Shown here: piece by piece, positions 51,707 to 61,900 of the stretch
How the letters are laid out: each line of letters opens with the position of its first letter
Numbering within the stretch: position 1 is the stretch's first letter
DNA from: Coriaria nepalensis
Taxonomy: Eukaryota; Streptophyta; Magnoliopsida; Cucurbitales; Coriariaceae
DNA length: 64,000 nt
Direction: 5' to 3'
Assembly (NCBI GenBank): GCA_027186245.1
Contig: CP114482.1
Location: 29,717,209-29,781,208 of the forward strand
Position numbers and translations under genes: made by a program
The notes under the pieces: generated by a model
What the model saw: the letters and a program-made list of their open reading frames with translations, nothing else
What the model was told of the DNA's origin: nothing
Database searches by the model: none

Positions 51707-51944
51707 TATGCTTTTTAATGCTAAAATATTGCATTGTTGTCTTCAATAGATTAATTATAAGTTATGTAAGAAAATAATGTTTGAAGGGCGAAAATAGAAT
51801 TCGTTCGAATTAATTTAGAATGATTTAATGACTAAAAGAGACTCAATGACATGACTTTAAGGCTAAACAAATGCATTGTTGCCTTCAATAAATCAACTGC
51901 AAGTTACGCACGAAAGTCATGTTTAAAGGCCGAATTTCGTTCGA

Positions 51945-54630
51945 AGTGATTTAGAATGATTTACTGACTAAAAGAGACGCAAAAATATGACTCGAACGCT
52001 AAAAAATGCATAGTTGCCATCAATAGATCAATTGCAAGTTGTGCACGAAAGTCGCGTTTTAAATGCAAAAAGAAAATTGGTTCGAAGTGCCTCCAAACAA
52101 TTTAATGATTCAAAGGACTGAGTGATATGCTTTTAAATGCTAAAATAATGCATTGTTGTCTTCAATAGACTAATTGCAAGTTATGTAAGAAAATAATGTT
52201 TGAAAGGCGAAAATAGAATTCGGTCGAATTAATTTAGAATGATTTAATGACTAAAAGAGACTCAATGACATGACTTTAAGGCTAAACAAATGCATTGTTG
52301 CCTTCAGTAGATCAACTGCAAGTTACGCACGAAAGTCATGTTTAAAGGCCGAATTTCGTTCGAAGTGATTTAGAATGATTTACTGACTAAAAGAGACGCA
52401 AAAATATGACTTGAACACTAAAAAATGCATAGTTGCCATCAATAGATCAATTGCAAGTTATGCACGAAAGTCGCGTTTTAAATGCAAAAAGAGAATTGGT
52501 TCGAAGTGCCTTCAAACAATTTAATGATTGAAAAGACTGAGTGATATGCTTTTTAATGCTAAAATAATGCATTGTTGTCTTCAATAGATTAATTACAAGT
52601 TATGTAAGAAAATAATGTTTGAAGGGCGAAAATAGAATTCGGTCGAACTAATTTAGAATGATTTAATGACTAGAAGAGACTCAGTGACATGAATTTAAGG
52701 CTAAACAAATGCATTGTTGCCTATAATAGCTCAACTGCAAGTTACGCACGAAAGTCATGTTTAAATGCCGAATTTCATACGAAGTGATTTAGAATGATTT
52801 ACTGACTAAAAGAGACGCAAATATATGACTTGAACGCTAAAAAAGGCAAAGTTGCGATTAATAGATCAATTGCAAGTTATGCACGAAAGTCGCGTTTTAA
52901 ATGCAAAAAGAGAATTGGTTCGAAGTGCCTTCAAACAATTTAATGATTGAAAAGACGGAGTCATATGCTTTTTAATGCTAAAATAATGCATTGTTGTCTT
53001 CAATAGATTAATTACAAGTTATGTAAGAAAATAATATTTGAAGGGCAAAAATAGAATTCGTTCGAACTAATTTAGAATGATTTAATGACTAGAAGAGACT
53101 CAGTGACATGAATTTAAGGCGAAAGAAATGCATTGTTCCCTATAATAGATCAACTGCAAGTTATGCACGAAAGTCATGTTTAAATGCCGAATTTCATACT
53201 AAGTGATTTAGAATGATTTACTGACTAAAAGAGACGCAAAAATATGACTTGAACGTTAAAAAATGCATAGTTGCCTTCAATAAATCAATTGCAAGTTATG
53301 CACGAAAGTCGCGTTTTAAATGCAAAAAGAGAATTGGTTCGAAGTGCCTTCAAACAGTTTAACGATTGAAAAGACTGAGTCATATGCTTTTTAATGCTAA
53401 AATAATGCATTGTTGTCTTCAATAGATTAATTACAAGTTATGTAAGAAAATAATGTTTAAAGGGCGAAAATAGAATTCGTTCGAAATAATTTAGAATGAT
53501 TTAATGACTAGAAGAGACTCAGTGACATGAATTTAAGGCTACACAAATGCATTGTTGCCTATAATAGATCAACTGCAAGTTACGCACGAAAGTCATGTTT
53601 AAATGCCGAATTTCGGTCGAAGTGATTTAGAATGATTTACTGACTAAAAGAGACGCAAAAATATGACTCGAACGCTAAAAAATGCATAGTTGCCATCAAT
53701 AGATCAATTGCAAGTTGTGCACGAAAGTCGCGTTTTAAATGCAAAAAGAAAATTGGTTCGAAGTGCCTTCAAACAATTTAATGATTCAAAGGACTGAGTG
53801 ATATGCTTTTAAATGCTAAAATAATGCATTGTTGTCTTTAATAGATTAATTGCAAGTTATGTAAGAAAATAATGTTTGAAAGGCGAAAATAGAATTCGGT
53901 CGAATTAATTTAGAATGATTTAATGACTAAAAGAGACTCAATGACATGACTTTAAGGCTAAACAAATGCATTGTTGCCTTCAGTAGATCAACTGCAAGTT
54001 ACGCACGAAAGTCATGTTTAAAGGCCGAATTTCGTTCGAAGTGATTTAGAATGATTTACTGACTAAAAGAGACGCAAAAATATGACTTGAACACTAAAAA
54101 ATGCATAGTTGCCATCAATAGATCAATTGCAAGTTATGCACGAAAGTCGCGTTTTAAATGCAAAAAGAGAATTGGTTCGAAGTGCCTTCAAACAATTTAA
54201 TGATTGAAAAGACTGAGTGATATGCTTTTTAATGCTAAAATAATGCATTGTTGTCTTCAATAGATTAATTACAAGTTATGTAAGAAAATAATGTTTGAAG
54301 GGCGAAAATAGAATTCGGTCGAACTAATTTAGAATGATTTAATGACTAGAAGAGACTCAGTGACATGAATTTAAGGCTAAACAAATGCATTGTTGCCTAT
54401 AATAGATCAACTGCAAGTTACGCACGAAAGTCATGTTTAAATGCCGAATTTCATACGAAGTGATTTAGAATGATTTACTGACTAAAAGAGACGCAAATAT
54501 ATGGCTTGAACGCTAAAAAAGGCATAGTTGCGATCAATAGATCAATTGCAAGTTATGCATGAAAGTCGCGTTTTAAATGCAAAAAGAGAATTGGTTCGAA
54601 GTGCCTTCAAACAATTTAATGATTGAAAAG
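51945..54630 (+). repeat. 1676-bp (four-unit) duplication: 51,945-52,954 copied at 53,621-54,630
   Basis: The rare variant GATATGCTTTTAAATGC occurs near 52,125 and 53,801, and TTGAACACTAAAAAATGC at 52,411 and 54,087, each 1,676 bp apart. The preceding GATTCAAAGGACTGAG and the B' variant TTCAGTAGATC are shared too. The same variant set is found at 19.7-20.5 kb and 21.8-22.6 kb, so this is a distant relative of the five-unit block there. Confidence 0.85.
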
Positions 54631-56509
54631 ACTGAGTGATATGCTTTTTAATGCTAAAATAATGCATTGTTGTGTTCAATAGATTAATTACAAGTTATGT
54701 AAGAAAATAATATTTGAATGGCGAAAATAGAATTCGTTCGAACTAATTTAGAATGATTTAATGACGAGAAGAGACTCAGTGACATGAACTCAAGGCTAAA
54801 CAAATGCATTGTTGCCGATAATAGATCAACTGCAAGTTACGCATGAAAGTCATATTTAAATGCCGAATTTCATACGAAGTGATCTAGAATGATTTACTGA
54901 CTAAAAGAGACGCAAATATATGACTTGAACGCTAGAAAATGCATAGTTGCGATCAATCGATCAATTGCAAGTTATGAACGAAAGTCGCGTTTTAAATGCA
55001 AAAAGAGAATTGGTTCGAAGTGCCTTCAAACAATTTAATGGTTGAAAAGACTGAGTGATATGCTTTTTAATGCTAAAATAATGCATTGTTGTCTTCAATA
55101 GATTAATTGCAAGTTATGTAAGAAAATAATGTTTGAAAGGCAAAAATAGAATTCGGTCGAATTAAGTTAGAATGATTTAATGACTAAAAGAGACTCAATG
55201 ACATGACTTTAAGGCTAAACAAATGCATTGTTGCCTTCAATAGATCAACTGCAAGTTACGCACGAAAGTCATATTTAATTGCCAAATTTCATACGAAGTG
55301 ATTTAGAATGATTTACTGACTAAAAGAGAGGCAAAAATATGCCTTGAACGCTAAAAAAATGCATAGTTGCCATCAATAGATCAATTGAACGTTATGCACG
55401 ATAGTCGCGTTTTAAATGCAAAAATAGAATTGGTTCGAAGTGCCTTCAAACAATTTAACGATTGAAAAGACGGAGTCATATGCTTTTTAATGCTAAAATA
55501 ATGCATTGTTGTCTTCAATAGATTAATTACAAGTTATTTAAGAAAATAATATTTGAAGGGCGAAAATAGAATTCGTTCAAACTAATTTAGAATGATTTTA
55601 TGACTAGAAGAGACTCGGTGACAGGAATTTAAGGCTAAAGAAATGCATTGTTGCCTATAATAGATCAATTGCAAGTTATGCACGAAAGTCATGTTTAAAT
55701 GCCGAATTTCATACCAAGTGATTTAGAATTATTTACTGAGTAAAAGAGACGCAAAAATATGACTTGAACGCTAAAAAATGCATAGTTGCCATTAATAGAT
55801 TAATTGCAAGTTATGCACGAAAGTCGCGTTTTAAATGCAAAAAGAGAATTGGTTCGAAGTGCCTTCAAACAATTTAATGATTGAAAAGACTGAGTGATAT
55901 GCTTTTTAATGCTAAAATAATGCATTGTTGTCTTCAATAGATTAATTGCAAGTTATGTAAGAAAATAATGTTTGAAAGGCAAAAATAGAATTCGGTCGAA
56001 TTAAGTTAGAATGATTTAATGACTAAAAGAGACACAATGACATGACTTTAAGGCTAAACAAATGCATTGTTGCCTTCAATAGATCAACTGCAAGTTACGC
56101 ACGAAAGTCATGTTTAAAGGCCGAATTTCGTTCGAAGTGATTTAGAATGATTTACTGACTAAAAGAGACACAAAAATATGACTTGAACGCTAAAAAATGC
56201 ATAGTTGCCATCAATAGATCAATTGCAAGTTATGCACGAAAGTCGCGTTTTAAATGCAAAAAGAGAATTGGTTCGAAGTGCCTTCAAACAATTTAATGAT
56301 TGAAAAGACTGAGTGATATGCTTTTTAATGCTAAAATATTGCATTGTTGTCTTCAATAGATTAATTATAAGTTATGTAAGAAAATAATGTTTGAAGGGCG
56401 AAAATATAATTCGTTCGAATTAATTTAGAATGATTTAATGACTAAAAGAGACTCAATGACATGACTTTAAGGCTAAACAAATGCATTGTTGCCTTCAATA
56501 AATCAACTG

Positions 56510-58284
56510 CAAGTTACGCACGAAAGTCATGTTTAAAGGCCGAATTTCGTTCGAAGTGATTTAGAATGATTTACTGACTAAAAGAGACGCAAAAATATGA
56601 CTTGAACGCTAAAAAAGGCATAGTTGCCATCAATAGATCAATTGCATGTTATGCACGAAAGTCGCGTTTTAAATGCAAAAAGAGAATTGGTTCGAAGTGC
56701 GTTCAAACAATTTAACGATTGAAAAGACTGAGTCATATGCTTTTTAACGCTAAAATAATGCATTGTTGTCTTCAATTGATTAATTACAAGTTATGTAAGA
56801 AAATAATGTTTGAAGAGCGAAAATAGAATTCGGTCGAATTAATTTAGAATGATTTAATGACTAAAAGAGACTCAATAACATGACTTTAAGGCTAAACAAA
56901 TGCATTGTTGCCTTCAATAGATGAACTGCAAGTTACGCACGAAAGTCAGGTTTAAAGGCCGAATTTCGTTCGAAGTGATTTAGAAGGATTTACTGACTAA
57001 AAGAGACGCAAAAATATGACTTGAACGCTAAAAAATGCATAGTTGCCATCAATAGATCAATTGCAAGTTATGCACGAAAGTCGCGTTTTAAATGCAAAAA
57101 GAGAATTGGTTCGAAGTGCCTTCAAACAATTTAATGATTGAAAAGACTGACTGATATGCTTTTTAATGCTAAAATATTGCATTGTTGTCTTCAATAGATT
57201 AATTATAAGTTATGTATGAAAATAATGTTTGAAGGGCGAAAATAGAATTCGTTCGAATTAATTTAGAATGATTGAATGACTAAAAGAGACTCAATGACAT
57301 GAATTTAAGGCTAAACAAATGCATTGTTGCCTTCAATAGATCAACTGCAAGTTACGCACGAAAGTCATGTTTAAAGGGCGAATTTCGTTCGAAGTGATTT
57401 AGAATGATTTACTGACTAAAAGAGACGCAAAAATATGACTTGAACGCTAAAAAAGGCATAGTTGCCATCAATAGATCAATTGCATGTTATGCACGAAAGT
57501 CGCGTTTTAAATGCAAAAGGAGAATTGGTTCGAAGTGCGTTCAAACAATTTAACGATTGAAAAGACTGAGTCATATGCTTTTTAATGCTAAAATAATGCA
57601 TTGTTGTCTTCAATAGATTAATTACAAGTTATGTAAGAAAATAATGTTTGAAGGGCGAAAATAGAATTCGGTCGAATTAATTTAGAATGATTTAATGACT
57701 AAAAGAGACTCAATGACATGACTTTAAGGCTAAACAAATGCATTGTTGCCTTCAATAGATGAACTGCAAGTTACGCACGAAAGTCAGGTTTAAAGGCCGA
57801 ATTTCGTTCGAAGTGATTTAGAATGATTTACTGACTAAAAGAGACGCAAAAATATGACTTGAACCCTAAAAAATGCATAGTTGCCATCAATAGATCAATT
57901 GCAAGTTATGCACGAAAGTCGCGTTTTAAATGCAAAAAGAGAATTGGTTCGAAGTGCCTTCAAACAATTTAATGATTGAAAAGACTGGCTGATATGCTTT
58001 TTAATGCTAAAATATTGCATTGTTTTCTTCAATACATTAATTATAAGTTATGTAAGAAAATAATGTTTGAAGGGCGAAAATAGAATTCGTTCGAATTAAT
58101 TTAGAATGATTTAATGACTAAAAGAGACTCAATGACATGACTTTAAGCCTAAACAAATGCATTGTTGCCTTCAATAGATAAACTGCAAGTTATGCACGAA
58201 AGTCATGTTTAAAGGCCGAATTTCGTTCGAAGTGATTTAGAATGATTTACAGACTAAAAGAGACGCAAAAATATGACTTGAACG
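56510..58284 (+). repeat. 838-bp (two-unit) tandem duplication
   Basis: 56,510-57,446 is copied at 57,348-58,284. The markers AGTGCGTTCAAACAATTTAA (near 56,696 and 57,534) and ATGAACTGCAAGTTACGC with AAAGTCAGGTTTAAAGG (near 56,922 and 57,760) are 838 bp apart. Differences include AAAGGGCG at about 57,373 and TTTTCTTCAATACATT near 58,022, so the copies are older than the 50-51.7 kb pair. The right end coincides with the 18-bp deletion at 58,293. Confidence 0.82.
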
Positions 58285-58310
58285 CTAAAAAAAGGTCAAT
58301 TGTAAGTTAT
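58281..58310 (+). repeat. Unit shortened by an 18-bp deletion in C'
   Basis: Here C' reads AACGCTAAAAAAAGGTCAAT, while other units have the 18 bases TGCATAGTTGCCATCAAT between the A-run and AGGTC. The landmark spacing confirms it: 57,939 to 58,340 is 401 bp, not 419. The deletion removes this copy's ATGCAT site. It is the only length change larger than 1 bp that I found in family 2. Confidence 0.93.
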
Positions 58311-58999
58311 GCACGAAAGTCGCGTTTTAAATGCAAAAATAGAATTGGTTCGAAGTGCCTTCAAACAATTTAACGATTGAAAAGACGGAGTCATATGCTT
58401 TTTAATGCTAAAATAATGCATTGTTGTCTTCAATAGATTAATTACAAGTTATGTAAGAAAATAATATTTGAAGGGCGAAAATAGAATTCGTTCGAACTAA
58501 TTTAGAATTATTTAATGACTAGAAGAGACTCGGTGACAGGAATTTAAGGCTAAAGAAATGCATTGTTGCCTATAATAGATCAATTGCAAGTTATGCACGA
58601 AAGTCATGTTTAAATGCCGAATTTCATACGAAGTGATTGAGAATGATTTACTGGGTAAAAGAGACGCAAAAATATGACTTGAACGCTAAAAAATGCATAG
58701 TTGCCATTAATAGATCAATTGCAAGTTCTGCACGAAAGTCGCGTTTTAAATGCAAAAAGAGAATTGGTTCGAAGTGCCTTCAAACAATTTAATGATTGAA
58801 AAGACTGAGTGATATGCTTTTTAATGCTAAAATAATGCATTGTTGTCTTCAATAGATTAATTGCAAGTTATGTAAGAAAATAATGTTTGAAAGGCAAAAA
58901 TAGAATTCGGTCGAATTAAGTTAGAATGATTTAATGACTAAAAGAGACACAATGACATGACTTTAAGGTTAAACAAATGCATTGTTGCCTTCAATAGAT

Positions 59000-61900
59000 C
59001 AACTGCAAGTTACGCACGAAAGTCATGTTTAAAGGCCGAATTTCGTTCGAAGTGATTTAGAATGATTTACTGACTAAAAGAGACGCAAAAATATGACTTG
59101 AACGCTAAAAAATGCATAGTTGTCATCAATAGATCAATTGCAAGTTATGCACGAAAGTCGCGTTTTAAATGCAAAAAGAGAATTGGTTCGAAGTGCCTTC
59201 AAACAATTTAATGATTGAAAAGACTTAGTGATATGCTTTTTAATGCTAAAATAATGCATTGTTGTCTTCAATAGATTAATTACAAGTTATGTAAGAAAAT
59301 AATATTTGAATGGCGAAAATAGAATTCGTTCGAACTAATTTAGAATGATTTAATGACTAGAAGAGACTCAGTGACATGAATTTAAGGCTAAACAAATGCA
59401 TTGTTGCCGATAATAGATCAACTGCAAGTTACGCACGAAAGTCATGTTTAAAGGCCGAATTTCGTTCGAAGTGATTTAGAATGATTTACTGACTAAAAGA
59501 GACGCAAAAATATGACTTGAACGCTAAAAAATGCATAGTTGCCATCAATAGGTCAATTGCAAGTTATGCACGAAATTCGCGTTTTAAATGCAAAAATAGA
59601 ATTGGTTCGAAGTGCCTTCAAACAATTTAACGATTGAAAAGACGGAGTCATATGCTTTTTAATGCTAAAATAATGCATTGTTGTCTTCAATAGATTAATT
59701 ACAAGTTATGTAAGAAAATAATATTTGAAGGGCGAAAATAGAATCGTTCGAACTAATTTAGAATGATTTAATGACTAGAAGAGACTCAGTGACATGAATT
59801 TAAGGCTAAACAAATGCATTGTTGCCGATAATAGATCAACTGCAAGTTACGCACGAAAGTCATGTTTAAATGCCGAATTTCGTACGAAGTGATTTAGAAT
59901 GATTTACTGACTAAAAGTGACGCAAATATATTACTTGAACGCTAAAAAATGCATAGTTGCGATCAATAGATCAATTGCAAGTTATGCACGAAAGTCGCGT
60001 TTTAAATGCAAAAAGAGAATTGGTTCGAAGTGCCTTCAAACAATTTAATGATTGAAAAGACTGAGTGATATGCTTTTTAATGCTAAAATAATGCATTGTT
60101 GTCTTCAATAGATTAATTGCAAGTTATGTAAGAAAATAATGTTTGAAAGGCAAAAATAGAATTCGGTCGAATTAAGTTAGAATGATTTAATGACTAAAAG
60201 AGACTCAATGACACGACTTTAAGGCTAAACAAATGCATTGTTGCCTTCAATAGATCAACTGCAAGTTACGCATGAAAGTCATGTTTAAATGCCGAATTTC
60301 ATACGAAGTGATTTAGAATGATTTACTGACTAAAAGAGACGCAAATATATGACTTGAACGCTAAAAAATGTATAGTTGCAATCAATAGATCAATTGCAAG
60401 TTATGCACGAAAGTCGCGTTTTAAATGCAAAAAGAGAATTGGTTCGAAGTGCGTTCAAACAATTTAACGATTGAAAAGACTGAGTCATATGCTTTTTAAT
60501 GCTAAAATAATGCATTGTTGTCTTCAATAGATTAATTACAAGTTATGTAAGAAAATAATGTTTGAAGGGCGAAAATAGAATTCGGTCGAATTAATTTAGA
60601 ATGATTTAATGACTAAAAGAGACTCAATGACATGACTTTAAGGCAAAACAAATGCATTGTTGCCTTCAATAGATCAACTGCAAGTTACGCACGAAAGTCA
60701 TGTTTAAAGGCCGAATTTCGTTCGAAGTGATTTAGAATGATTTACTGACTAAAAGAGACGCAAAAATATAACTTGAACGCTAAAAAAGGCATAGTTGCCA
60801 TCAATAGATCAATTGCATGTTATGCACGAAAGTCGCGTTTTAAATGCAAAAATAGAATTGATTCGAAGTGCCTTCAAACAATTTAACGATTGAAAAGACG
60901 GAGTCATATGCTTTTTAATGCTAAAATAATGCATTGTTGTCTTCAATAGATTAACTACAAGATATGTAAGAAAATAATGTTTGAAGGACGAAAATAGAAT
61001 TCGTTCGAATTAATTTAGAATGATTTAATGACTAGAAGAGACTCAGTGACATGACTTTAAGGCTAAACAAATGCATTGTTGCCTATAATAGATCAACTGC
61101 AAGTTACGCACGAAAGTCATGTTTAAAGACCGAATTTCGTTCGAAGTGATTTAGAATGATTTACTGACTAAAAGAGACGCAAATATATGACTTGAACGCT
61201 AAAAAATGCATAGTTGCGATCAATAGATCAATTGCAAGTTATGCACGAAAGTCGCGTTTTAAATGCAAAAAGAGAATTGGTTCGAAGTGCCTTCAAACAA
61301 TTTAATGATTGAAAAGACTGAGTGATATGCTTTTTAATGCTAAAATAATGCATTGTTGTCTTCAATAGATTAATTGCAAGTTATGTAAGAAAATAGTGTT
61401 TGAAAGGCGAAAATAGAATTCGATCGAATTAAGTTAGAATGATTTAATGACTAAATGAGACTCAATGACATGACTTTAAGGCTAAACAAATGCATTGTTG
61501 CCTTCAATAGATCAACTGCAAGTTACGCACGAAAGTCATGTTTAAAGGCCGAATTTCGTTCGATGTGATTTAGAATGATTTACTGACTAAAAGAGACGCA
61601 AAAATATGACTTGAACGCTAAAAAATGCATAGTTGCCATCAATAGATCAATTGCAAGTTATGCACGAAAGTCGCGTTTTAAATGCAAAAAGAGAATTGGT
61701 TCGAAGTGCCTTCAAACAATTTAGTGATTGAAAAGACTGACTGATATGCTTTTTAATGCTAAAATATTGCATTGTTGTCTTCGATAGATTAATTATAAGT
61801 TATGTAAGAAAATAATGTTTGAAGGGCGAAAATAGAATTCGTTCGAATTAATTTAGAATGATTTAATGACTAAAAGAGACTCAATGACATGACTTTAAGG

